From Tetraselmis striata (lineage: Eukaryota > Chlorophyta > Chlorodendrophyceae > Chlorodendrales > Chlorodendraceae), in NCBI GenBank assembly GCA_006384855.1, contig VCJN01002701.1, positions 1 through 64,000 of the forward strand: a stretch of 64,000 bases of DNA, given 5' to 3'. The notes beneath the pieces were generated by a model that was not told the origin of the DNA, did not search any database, and saw only the letters and a program-made list of their open reading frames with translations. Position 1 is the stretch's first letter. Each line of letters begins with the position of its first letter. The translations under genes and the position numbers were made by a program. Below are positions 1 through 12,457 of this stretch, one piece after another.

Positions 1-2361
1 AGTGGGGAACACGAAGTGTTACCACATCTCAAGCTATCGGCCACCCTCCTATGTTTCCTAGCCCCTCCTCTGTCCAGCGGGCTATAGCTAAGACAGCAGC
101 GCCCCCCTGCTGTCCCTACCTACTAATAAGTCAGGCCCATCCCATCCAGACTCAGCATGCACGCTAAGGCATCTAGCCAGGGCGCCTCTACTACTACCTG
201 CTGCTACTGAGGTGTGAAGGGGGAGAGGGGGTCCTAATCGGAATAGCTGCATGGTGCTCAGTAATTTATGTACCGCTGAGCCGGTTAGCTTGGTGGGGTG
301 GGGGCTACAATGTCCTCCATCTAATAATTTTGGCCATAGTATAGTCGCTAATGCATTTAATGTCATGATGACTTAATCGTCCGGTCCATGTACCAAGCCC
401 GCGGTTTGGGCGATACAATGTCTATTACTTGCGGGGGAAAAGTGCGGGTAAAATCGAAAGATATGCTTTTCGGGGCGTATCGGCTATAACTTCCGTATAT
501 CTGGCGGTGACGGTCGCGGGCGTGCGTCCGGCTTGGGGTTGGGCGCCTTACCGGCGGAGAATATCCGCAGACGGCCCACCAGCGGCAAGGGCATCGTCCG
601 GCGCGGGGGGCGACGGAGGCGGTAGGTCTCCGGCCGCGAGTTGGGCCAGGCGGGACGCCCTGGGCTGGTGTGTTGGTTGTGGGGTATGCTCGAGGGGGGC
701 GGTGGCCTCCGAGGTCTCACCTGTCTCGGTGGGGGCGTGGGCTGCGGCCGGTGGAGCCGGCTCGGGGTGCGGGGCTGATCGACGCTTGTCGCCGGCTGGT
801 CGACTTCCGGTGGCGGGTCGTCGACGTCCATGCTCCGTGTCTTGAGGGGCTGCCGCGGCGGGGGGTGGGGCCGCTTGTAGCTGGCCAGTTGGTGGTGGCA
901 AGAGCTCCCGGCGGGGGAGCCGGCCGTGGTGCATCGCCGTCTGGTCGGGCTGTAGTCGGCGCCGGTTGGCGAATAGTCCGCCATCCTTTCCGCCTATGTA
1001 GGTGCATTATTGGTACTTGCTGCGACGAGTTTCGTGTCGGACCCCGTGTTAGTGGGGAGTCTATCCTAGCTCTGCTCACTCCTGCCGGATCGCCTACCCC
1101 TATCGGCGGCAGCTGGAATAGGGGCGCGCCGAGTCACCACCCAAACGTCCGTGAGTTGATGCGTGTACGCCGAGCTTGGGGCTGAAGGTACGGATCGGGG
1201 TCAAAAGCACACGGTTGCGGCGCCTGTCGACACCCGTCTCACGGTTGCGGGTCACACATCGTTGAATAGCAATGGCAACTTGGGTGGCACCGTCGGCACC
1301 GGGGGAGATCGATTGGGGGCTGGCGGGACTGGCGGTTCAAAACGCGGAGGAGGCGACGGGCAGTAGGTGGGGTCGGGTGCCTGCGAAAATGTTTGCGGCA
1401 ATGATTGTTCGGATTTTGGGGGGTTGGCTCTATCTGCTGCCTCGCGGCGCATCTAGAGTGGCGCCGACCGCGGCCTCGTGTTGCTCCTCGGGTCGTCTAC
1501 CGTTGATGTCCATGTGGCTGTAGTGATGGTCTCTTGTGGAGCCTGCTCTTTACGCCTTTCTGGGCGCTGGCCGGCCAGTTGGCATGGTGATGGATCGTCC
1601 GGTCGGCGGTGGGGTCCACCATTTCACAGGAGGAGTACACTATCAACACCAGTAGCCGCGCCGGCTCGCCCGGATTTAGTACATACACAGTACTTCTCCC
1701 GGTGTTAAGGGCCGGCTAGAAAGTGAGAAACTGTCAGCCACGACTTTAGTCCGCTCGGGAGCCGCGCAATCTGACTCCCTAGTGGGCCACCTCCGACCCA
1801 CACCGAGGTTAAGGCGGCTACCTCCCTAGCTAGGCTAGCGACTAGCGTGAGAAGCCGGAGCCCCTGCTTGAAGCATCCCCAATCAACATTAAGCAAGGGG
1901 GGGGGGGGGGGGTGGTTTGACATATGTGTTGGTACACTACTGCATATGTACAATGTAGCTAGGGTAGCTCATATCCTCATTGATGGTCTGCAATAGCTCT
2001 GCGCGCGCACTCAAGGTACCGCAATAACGCTTGCCAAAATGCGTGCGGCGCCTAGGCGGGCCTGGTCACTTCTCAATAACCATCCACTCTCCGTGTTTCA
2101 CGCTCCCTCCCACAGTCCCCGGCTCGCGCCGGGACCCGCCCATGGCGGGTTAGTAGGGACGTCGCGCACAACACGCACAGTCCCCGACGTCCACGTGTTA
2201 GGGCGCGCCCGACTTTTAAAAGTGGAACGCTTTTAAAAGTGGAACGCTTTTCGTGAAACGCTTGCAGTGTCTCTACGACGGCCGTTCAGACAGCTATCCA
2301 ATTCCGGAAAGCCCTTGTAGGCGACGCTCCGTTTTAGTCAACAAGCAAATATTGCCGGAGC
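1..2361. other. gene-poor stretch, no recognised gene
   Basis: I see no conserved protein in any frame here. The open frames between 430 and 1190 are overlapping GC-rich frames on both strands without a recognisable domain. A 15-base G run lies near 1899-1913. Near 2214-2260 there is a short tandem of a TTTTAAAAGTGGAACGC-like unit followed by a small hairpin built on GAACGC/GCGTTTC. Possible remote or species-specific genes cannot be excluded. Confidence 0.4.
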
Positions 2362-2377
2362 ATCCTGCAAGACTAAT

Positions 2378-2664
2378 CATGCGAAACTTTGTTGCCAGCC
2401 AGCCCGATGAGTTCCACCATCACCTGTCGCGCACGCGGCGGGGGTTGTTGCAGCGAGTCTCTGCTTGAGTGCATGGTACCTTGGGCGGCGTTCTCTCTAT
2501 CTGCCAGAGTGCATACGGCCAAATCAAATGCGTTTGCCTGTGCTCATTCCGCACCCTCTTCTGGTGTTGCTTCCACCTCGCAACTGCTGTAGTGGACGTT
2601 TTCTGTTGCCTATTCGGGTGGTTTCCTGATCGCCTTTTGCAGCTAGCTCATGTATCTCTCATAA
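2378..2664 (+). mobile_element. 5'-truncated LINE tail (copy 1) with 16-bp target duplication
   Basis: The translation RNFVASQPDEFHHHLSRTRR matches the C-terminal ORF of the LINE copies at 34674-35349 and 53522-54638, and the 3' end carries the same GCTAGCTCATGTA tail. The fragment is bracketed by ATCCTGCAAGACTAAT at 2362-2377 and again at 2665-2680, a 16-bp target-site duplication. This identifies a heavily 5'-truncated non-LTR insertion. It is more diverged than the other two copies and its reading frame is interrupted, so it is the oldest. The flank to its left (2334-2377) also occurs without the insertion at 53445-53487, so it landed in a dispersed repeat. Confidence 0.8.
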
Positions 2665-2680
2665 ATCCTGCAAGACTAAT

Positions 2681-3776
2681 TGCACTCGACAAGCGGGCAT
2701 TCGCATCATCGTCCTGCTCGACTAACATACAGTCCCCTCATAGAAAGTCTTGACATGTACGTATCTGTCCATATCGCCACGTCGGCACCGGCGCCGCCGA
2801 CCGCCGAGTGGTACAGTGGCGCATTTTTATGATATAAATAACTTAGAATATTCATTAATGGCTTGAGATGTGATAGGTGGCAGAGGGGGGGCCTGCCTAT
2901 TACGCTCATGATTCCGGCGGTCTGCGCAGGTTCGAACCCTGCGCGACCCCTCGGTGGAAATATAACCGAGGAGGGTTAGGGGGGCCCGATGCAAAAAACA
3001 TTAGGTTCTCCTACAAATCCTAGTACAGTGGCTTACTGCGCGACCCGGATCCCGATAGAAACTAAGGCGATGTACTCGCCCCGCGCGGGCGGATAGATTC
3101 TCCCCGCTGAGGGGCCCGCTATGCGCAGCCCAACAACATAATATGGGAGCGTATTGACGGCCAGCCGTACCACATACATACCCTGGACGATTCCCTAGCA
3201 GGTGACCATATGGACCCACCCGCTGACTCGGGGTCTGCACCTCTGCGCAGTATGGGCTGAAGCCCGGCTCTACCAAGGGCGCGTTGAATGCGGACAACAG
3301 CTTTAGGTGGGCTAGCTTTTGAGCAAGCCTTTATTTATCGCAGTATTGGCCGTTTTGCGTGCTCACTTGCTTGCATGCCGACGGTGGGGAGAGCGCGCCT
3401 TTGTGAATGTGCTCTACGATGGTACAGCTAACTTTTGGCGTGCATCCGTACAGAAAGAACGCATATACGTGCGATATAAAAAATCGCGCCCTTGTGACAT
3501 TGGGTTGTTATCAAATTCATTACAAACCCTGAACAATGACACGCACACGTATGTCATTTTATTACAACGAGAGCCCAACAAACGCCGCTTAGGGCTTCCC
3601 CCACGCATGCTGTCGTGTTCACGTATGACACATGGAAGGGCGCGGCCGGAAACGAAGGTGAGGGCTCATAATGGGCCAATGTACAATTGATGCTTGACAA
3701 GGGGGGCAAGACTTTTGTGGGCAGCTGTACACTCGTAGGTCGGCGCTTTACATTCCGGTACTACATTCGGTCGACA
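2681..3776. other. intergenic, no recognised gene
   Basis: A tRNA B-box-like stretch GGTTCGAACCC sits at 2928-2940 in a possible 5-bp T-stem, and an A-box-like GTGGTACAGTGG lies about 120 bp upstream. The cloverleaf cannot be completed, so at most this is a tRNA-derived repeat. An open frame at 3319-3690 on the + strand (123 codons) has no recognisable domain. Confidence 0.3.
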
Positions 3777-4545
3777 TACAGTGACTATACCGATATAATG
3801 AATACCGATATAGTGAACATACCGATATAGTGAACGGCGGGGGGGGGGACGGATTCTTAACACCGGGAAAAATCCCTATGTATACCCCTATAATAAACTT
3901 ACCAATATAATAAACTTGCCGCTATAGTGAACGGGGGGGGGGGGACACAATGCCCCAAACTATACCGATAAAGTAAACTTCTCTACATAACGGCAGTGTT
4001 GCCGACGCCGAACCCGGCCGTTGGCGTGTTCCGATAGCCGGTACCGTTCCAGTACGGGCGCAGAGGCCTCTACAGCCACTCGGCGGCGGCGGCGGCGGCG
4101 GCACACTGCGGCACATTGCGCCCACCGCCACTCAACTGCCCCACCGCGTCTGTCGCCATCGCGCCATGGCGACGCCCACCGAGCAGCGCTGTTCCTATCT
4201 AGACAACTGCAGGATAAGGCCTGGAGGGCCTCAACCCAGCCTAGAGCGCTGTGGCACTGGCGCGTAGTCACTCCTGCCCTCTCCGGCACCTTAGAAAGCC
4301 ATGTAAAGTAATCAAGAACTCTTGAAACACAAATCCAGAGTCACATGTTGCCTTGCATGGGCACAGACTGCTACAGTGAACGGGGTCACCGTTACAATAA
4401 ACAATAGTACCGATTTAGTAAACCGTTTACTATAGCGGTCGGGTGGGCCTGCTTATAATGAACACCGATATAGTGAACATACCGATATAGTGAACGGGGG
4501 GGGGGGGGGGGACGCAATGTTTATTATATCGGTATAGTCACTGTA
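3777..4545. mobile_element. non-autonomous Tc1/mariner-pogo-like element with terminal inverted repeats
   Basis: The left end reads TACAGTGACTATACCGATAT from 3777. The reverse complement of the right end, ending at 4545, reads the same and continues into AATAAA instead of AATGAA. This gives about 24 bp of near-perfect terminal inverted repeat starting CAGT and flanked by TA on both sides, the usual Tc1/mariner arrangement. The interior has several subterminal copies of ACCGATATAGTGAAC and G runs at about 3840, 3932 and 4498. At roughly 769 bp with no transposase, it is a MITE-like passenger. The superfamily assignment rests on the TA target, CAGT ends and motif style, not on a protein. Confidence 0.72.
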
Positions 4546-5083
4546 CGCGATGAAGAAGTCAAGATGATGGGAGGATAATCGTGCGTTAGAGTCTAATATC
4601 GTCCCGTTACTGTGTTAAACTACGAAAATGCTGGCCTGGCGGGTGCGATGTTACGAGCATATCTTTGTTCTTGGGAACACATACTGTACACATTAAGTGC
4701 CGAGTTGATGATCTGGCACCTTCGATATCCACCTGTAAGGGACGAGATCCGCGGCGATGTGGCGATGTCGACACGATCGTCGAAACAACCCGTAAGTAAA
4801 ATTCAAATCGTCGGACAAATTATGCTCTTTAGGTTTTAATCCGGGTGTAGGTAAGCCCTGACCCTTCTAGTCGCTACTGCTGGCTGATTCCTTCATGATT
4901 ATTTATTCACTGAGATGATAAGATCTGCGCTGCCACCTGGCGCGGCTGCCGCGCGGGGCTCCGGCGCCGAAAGATAGGTGCCGGAAGAGGATTGGATGTT
5001 CGTCTCTCCGAACTCACTTCTGTGCTCCCCACCGATCACCTGCAGAATTGTCCCTTTGATACGCGACCCTCTCACCTGAAATC
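4546..5083. other. upstream region of the ALAD gene
   Basis: No open frame of note. It presumably contains the ALAD promoter and 5' UTR. I cannot point to a TATA box or a defined operator with confidence. Confidence 0.3.
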
Positions 5084-7544
<2,461 letters not shown>

Positions 7545-7621
7545 GGTTGTGCGGGCACATGCCTAACCTTTGCAAGATATGCACATAGACATGATATTCT
7601 TCCTCCCTAGCTGGTAAAGCG

Positions 7622-7626
7622 TGTAA
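7622..7626 (+). terminator. ALAD polyadenylation signal TGTAA
   Basis: TGTAA lies 78 bases after the ALAD stop. TGTAA is the known chlorophyte polyadenylation motif, and similar copies follow most other genes in the window. Confidence 0.6.
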
Positions 7627-8400
7627 GCGCGCGCCATCCACCACGCCAAGCAAGCAGCTGCAGCCACCCGCCTCGGCCGAGCAGTTCCACCCCCAAAGCT
7701 CATGTCGTGAAATTGGCACAGCAGCATCCGGGCAGTGGCTCCTCGCGGTTGCGGCTGGAGCAGGCTGAGGAGGGAGAAGAACACAGTCCATACAAGGACA
7801 GGCTTGGGGAATATAATGCTGTGGAGTAGGATACCGTACTCCACAGTACTCATGTGAATTAAGCATTCCAGTTCAGTCATGTACTCATGATGCATGCTGC
7901 GCGCCGGCACTAGTACACACACACGGTGCCTCTGTAGCAAACTCGTGGCCTCTGCGGCAAGTTAACCTTTCTGTCCTCAGCTTGAAGTTGCAGGGGTTTT
8001 GAGTAATTCTCGTGACGCCACTCTCGGACAGGCAATGGGGCAACTGGAAGCCTTCAGCCACATGCCCAGTCCCGCCGTCATGCCCGGAGAGGGATGACGG
8101 GGACTGTCAGACTCAGCGGGCGCTCCATGCTGCTTCGGAGACAGTCTTGAACTTGCATTTCAACATGCACAGCTGCTTTTGGTTCATATTTTATTTCGTG
8201 TGTTGTTTACGGGGGGGGCGCACCAAATGCGACCCTTTCTGGGCTGTCTCCGACCAGCCAGCCCACACACTCAGGGGGCCCGCATGCAGGTTCAGTCAGA
8301 TGGACCCATCCCTTTGGGGAGCAAGCCAATGCATGTGACTATGGTGTCAGTGCTTCCTTGCCCATCCCTCTCCTCAAGATCGGGAAAGTTGGGGATTGAA
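7627..8400. other. convergent intergenic region between ALAD and SelT
   Basis: No recognised gene; open frames on both strands lack domains. A C/G-rich run is at about 8212. Confidence 0.35.
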
Positions 8401-8405
8401 TTACA
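8401..8405 (-). terminator. candidate SelT polyadenylation signal TGTAA
   Basis: TGTAA on the minus strand lies about 310 bases after the SelT stop and about 180 bases beyond the SECIS element, so the SECIS would be retained in the mature 3' UTR. Confidence 0.5.
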
Positions 8406-8584
8406 AAACAGTTGTCATCAGGAAGGCAATGCTGACGACATGTGGTGCCCCTCTGTGCATGCCAGATTGCCAGAAGTCCATACAACTCGGCTGAGAGGAA
8501 CGAATATCGTTTTTTTTCTCTTTTTGGTTTTGGTTGAGGCAGCAACCCACATGGCTGGGGCGCAGACATGGCGGCGGCAGCGGT

Positions 8585-8638
8585 GTCAGGCAGGGCCTGG
8601 TGCGCGTGGGAACGCGCAGTTTCAGAGCCCGCCATCAT
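8585..8638 (-). promoter_or_regulatory. form II SECIS element in the SelT 3' UTR
   Basis: On the minus strand the element starts with the ATGA quartet half (8638-8635) and closes with TGA (8588-8586). Between them a stem of about 11 bp with one mismatch (GGCGGGCTCTG against CAGGCCCTGCC) leads to an unpaired AAA. A perfect 6-bp mini-stem TGCGCG/CGCGCA then closes a TTCCCA loop. Quartet, 10-12 nt spacing to AAA, and an extra apical mini-stem are the defining features of a eukaryotic form II SECIS. It lies about 80 bases downstream of the SelT stop. It would recruit SECIS-binding protein and the selenocysteine elongation factor. Confidence 0.93.
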
Positions 8639-8717
8639 GTTCGCTGTGCCACGCGCCTTGCCTGTCGGCCCGCCAGATCGCAGCCTCGGGGGTGGCCGGG
8701 GCTACGGCGGACATCGC

Positions 8718-10093
8718 CTAGTCGTAGGTGATCTCCGCCGCAGCGGCCGCCGGCTTGCTGAGAGCTTCGGTGATCTCCTGACCAAACGGCATCCTGCCAG
8801 TCTCCAGCTTGGAGAAGATCTGCAACGCATTCGCAACATGCCCCCATCAGCACAAGCTCTCAAACAAGGTGCCATCACGAAAAAAAACAGTGTCATGGAC
8901 CAAAGTAGCATGCGTAGTCAAGCGGGCACGAGGCGAGGCGCGGGGCCACACCAGGCTGCCGTCGTAGTAGACCTCAAACGCGCCCGTGGACATCAGGCCG
9001 TTATTGACCGCGTTGCCCAGCAGCCAGATGCCCATGCAGTAGCCAAACTTGTTCTGCGCCACCGACTGCTGGTACAGCTCCGGCGGCTCCATCCCGATCA
9101 GCGGGAAAATCTTGTCGCCGGCGAACTGCGGGCCCGGGCCGGCGCCACATGCTCAGAAAGCCTTGTTGAGACCCAACCGTGCGCCGCAGCGGATGTTATC
9201 AAGGCGCATGCAGTGCATGAGGGCGCCAAGGGAGAGGGGGAGGCCGAGGGGGGAGGGGGGGGGGGGCTCACTGTGAGTGCCAGCAACCCCATCTGCGCGA
9301 ATCCAGCGAATTTAGCGAGTGCCATCTGCATGCAAGGACATTGGGATGAGGCTCCTTAGCATCGTGACTGCGTCCTCAGGCGCTGCTGGGCGAAGTTTGC
9401 GGGTCAGATGAGAGCCAAAGCCAGGGGCGAGCGCACCTTTGCGGGTGCGACCGGGAAGCTGGAGGGGATGACCTCCGTCCCGGGAAACTCATCTTGGATC
9501 AGCTTCTGCACCTGCATGAAAGCACCCCTGCGAGAGTGCCCCACCACGGACGACGTGAGCCTCTCGTCAGCTTTTCGACTTGTCTCATCAGTTATCTTTA
9601 CCAGTTGGTGGCGCTTTTCTGGGGGTGGGGTGGGGTGGGGGTGCGGGATAGGCAGCGCAGCGGTGCATGAGGGGGCAGGAGGGAGATACAATTGGGGGGA
9701 AAGCGCGGGGAAGGGGGGGGGGGGGGGGGGGGGGGGGCACTTGTAGGATCAGCTGCTGCAGAAGGAGATGTGCACCTTGCCGCCGATGCTGGTGCGGTCG
9801 ACTTCCTCAGCCTGCACCAACGCGCGGAGAGCGCATAAGCGGCTGTCGGCACCCACCCGTGCGCTGAAAAGTTAAAGTCGGGGAGGTTTTCACAGGACAG
9901 GGAGGTCCGGGTGGGGGGCAGGGGATGAGCTGGGGGCGGCAAGAAGGGCCCGTGGCGCGGGGGGGGGGGGGGGGGGGGGGGGATGTCGCACCGGCGCAGT
10001 CGTGGAGCCCTCGGAAGAAAACACGCTGATAATATCGCTGCCAAATAACACAGCGACTGCTGCAAGGGCGAGCCCTGCGCGTGGGCTGATCAT
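8718..10093 (-). CDS. SELENOT: selenoprotein T (thioredoxin-like ER oxidoreductase) with in-frame UGA for selenocysteine
   Basis: Six minus-strand exons give 197 residues, against about 195 for animal SelT: 10093-9992, 9811-9741, 9527-9437, 9325-9272, 9125-8952 and 8819-8718. All junctions keep phase. Residues 1-34 form a signal-anchor-like leader starting MISPRAGLALAAVAVLFG. The redox motif is C-S-S-U, with U encoded by TGA at 9751-9749; the flanking residues align without gaps to the animal CVSUGYR region. Downstream are AKFAGFAQMGLLALT, the family block LMSTGAFEVYYDGSL, and SKLETGRMPF near the C-terminus. SelT is a membrane-associated ER thioredoxin-fold oxidoreductase. A SECIS element follows in the 3' UTR. 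Introns 1, 2 and 4 begin with long sense C runs. Acceptor choice for exon 2 (phase 0 at GCT) is the least certain detail. Confidence 0.95.
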
Positions 10094-10230
10094 GATAGCG
10101 CAGGAGCCCGTTCGAGGGTGAGTCGGTGGTACACAAGCCAAAGTGAACGGAAAAACCTGGAGACGAGGGCTGGATCTGCTGCCTGCGCGTGTCGCCAGAA
10201 GGAGCCGTCGCGGCAGGCCAGTACTAGGTA

Positions 10231-10363
10231 CCGGTAGGGCCCCCACTGTTTTGCGGATGCCCGGATGCGGGCCGCTTTTAGGCGGCTTGCCGTGTTGATT
10301 TTCTAATTCTGGGGAACTGCCCTTTTTGTAATTCACACCGGTAGGGCCCCCACTGTTTTGCGG
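10231..10363. repeat. direct repeat pair, 26 bp
   Basis: CCGGTAGGGCCCCCACTGTT plus TTGCGG occurs at 10231-10256 and exactly again at 10338-10363. The pair lies just outside the inverted-repeat element that follows and upstream of the SelT start. Confidence 0.75.
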
Positions 10364-10445
10364 CCGTCTCCAATGGTTGCGCGCACCGCGCGCAATGTCC
10401 TTATGATAGAAGTGTAAAGCCCATTTTTGGGGGATATTAAAAAAA

Positions 10446-11392
10446 GGCTTTTGGCAAATTGGGGTACTTTTGGGGTGGCAATTTGCAAAATTGGGGTACT
10501 TTTCCATAAATGCATTTATGACCGGGATTCTGGGCAAATTGACCATGCAGATTTAACTGCCTCTTAAACTGAGAGCGACTGTGAATTTTCATTACATTGC
10601 ACAGTCCGATTTTGCGGCGCCAGAGCCCGAGCGCAGCGCCATTTCACCCGCTTGCTGCCCTTCACCGCTCGTCGCACATGTTTCATTTGCTTGCCAACGG
10701 ATTGTTGATATTCCATCAGGGCTGCATCCGCGTCTTGTGGGCTATCAAAGGTAGTGTATGTGTGAAAGATCTTGGGCATGTTCTCATGGTCGTCGTCGCC
10801 CTCCGCACTTTGACCGTGTGCGACATGGGCTTGGTGCCGCTGTTGGCGATCGTCCCGGCGTGGGCTTCCTGGCGCTGCGTGTACTCGCTGCGTTTGAGTG
10901 GGGTTGAACCCCTCGTCGTCGAAGTCCCACATGCTCGACACCCCCTCGCTACTTGCTAGAATATGCCCCTGCTAGATAGCAGGTTTGACTGGCGAACGAG
11001 AAATGTGCCACGCGGTCACGACACGCAGACGTGCGGAAAGGCTAAACCGCGCTGAGACCAAGCAGCCACACACGCCGGCGCGATGGCGCCGGCTGCGGAC
11101 TACGGCCAGAGACAGCATCGCTTGAGGAGTAGACCCGTAGTAGTAGTCACGTAGTGTGATGTAAGATATGAATTTGAATTGCGAATTTGAATCATTTGCG
11201 GTTGTTTATCACATTGTGCATCTGTGCAGAATGTGACCCAGATTTTGGATATGTTCGGACATTCTCGTGTTTAGTGGCCGAATGCAGATATTTCGCGCGA
11301 GGACGGAAAATCCCGGTCATAAATGCATTTATGGAAAAGTACCCCAATTTCGCAAATTGCCACCCCAAAAGTACCACAATTTGCAAAAAGCC
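10446..11392. mobile_element. inverted-repeat element, possibly Mutator-like remnant
   Basis: An 84-bp inverted repeat at 10446-10529 and 11309-11392, roughly 90% identical, encloses about 780 bp. Each arm carries ATAAATGCATTTAT and two copies of a GGGGTACTTTTGG-type motif. Inside, a minus-strand open frame at 10564-10941 (125 codons) contains DADAALMEYQQSVGKQMKHV followed by RRAVKGSKRVKWRC. This resembles the short DNA-binding region (Lys/Arg-rich, ending in Cys) in front of Mutator-type transposases. Long terminal inverted repeats also fit Mutator-like elements. No catalytic transposase core is present, so this would be a deleted element. No clear 8-9 bp target duplication was found. Confidence 0.45.
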
Positions 11393-12457
11393 CTATTAAA
11401 AAAGTCGAATAATGAGTGGCGACGAGAGATACCCTGTAGCGCTTATTTCTCATTTATGGATCCAGGGTTTTAGGGTTTTAGCAGTTTCTGCAGCCTGCAG
11501 TGCAGTAGATACTGCAGCCCAACCCTGGAAGAAACCCCATCCAGCATACACAAGTTTAGAACATTACGGGCTAGCAGCGCGGCGCGCGCCGCGACACCGC
11601 GGCGGCAAGCGCTCGTCGTGATGCTGCATCACATCTTGCTGCCTGCGCGCGCGTCTTATTGCAGCGCGCCATCAACTCGACGGTGGCGGCTGCTCGACGA
11701 ATTCGGGCTCACAGCTGTTGCTTGCGCCCAGCAGGCAGTCTTGCTGAGCAGCGCCCCTTCCCCAATCTGCTCTGCCACAGTCAATTTCATCTCTCGCGTG
11801 ACTGTCGAGGCGCCGATCTTTCCTGGGCACGAACGGGATGAGCAACCAATGCACCGCCGCCCGCCTGCCAGTGGCTCCCTCGGGGTGCCGCTCTGCGCGC
11901 CCCACAAAGAGGGCTGTCAGCGGCGCGATGGCAGGGTCGCGCCTTCCCTTCACCGCAGCGCGACCTACAGTGTCGCCAAGCGTGCACTTCAACTGGCGTG
12001 GTGACAATGCCACCCGCCAACAGCGACCGAGGTGCGCACTCTACTCGTAGCGGGTGTACGGCCAGACGCCCACTCGCCATCCCTCACCTTCTCCCGCAAT
12101 ACCCCCGGATTGGAGCCCCCCGCCTCCCCCCCCCCCCCCCGCCCCCCTTTCCATTTCCCTTTCTCTTGCTCTCGCGCGCGCTCTGTCGCTCCCTCTTCGT
12201 GTGGAGTTTCCATCTGCAGCAATAATGTAAAGATAGATGGATATATATATATATATATAGATAGGTAGAGAGCGCTCGAGGGCTGCGGGCAGCCCTCCTA
12301 GTGTACCTTGGTTCACCGAAGTTCATCTGTGCGCTCAACTGGGCGTGATAGATGGAGCTTTACATGACAGTTTGCAGGGGGCAGTATCGCGGTCTCATTA
12401 CGCTTCTTTTCCATCCGTGCCAGCCTCGGGTGCAGGAGAAGGCAGGTGTGCCGCGTC
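11393..12457. other. intergenic, telomere-like motif and TA microsatellite
   Basis: AGGGTTTTAGGGTTTTAG near 11464-11481 is two units of TTTTAGGG, the Chlamydomonas-type telomere repeat, lying inside the chromosome. A TA microsatellite lies at about 12240-12260 and a C run at about 12128. No gene is recognised; open frames around 11620-12080 on both strands lack domains. Confidence 0.4.

Noticed and set aside
2800-2950. Possible tRNA gene from a B-box-like GGTTCGAACCC
   Set aside because: No matching 5' acceptor strand, D-arm or anticodon arm can be folded at normal spacing.
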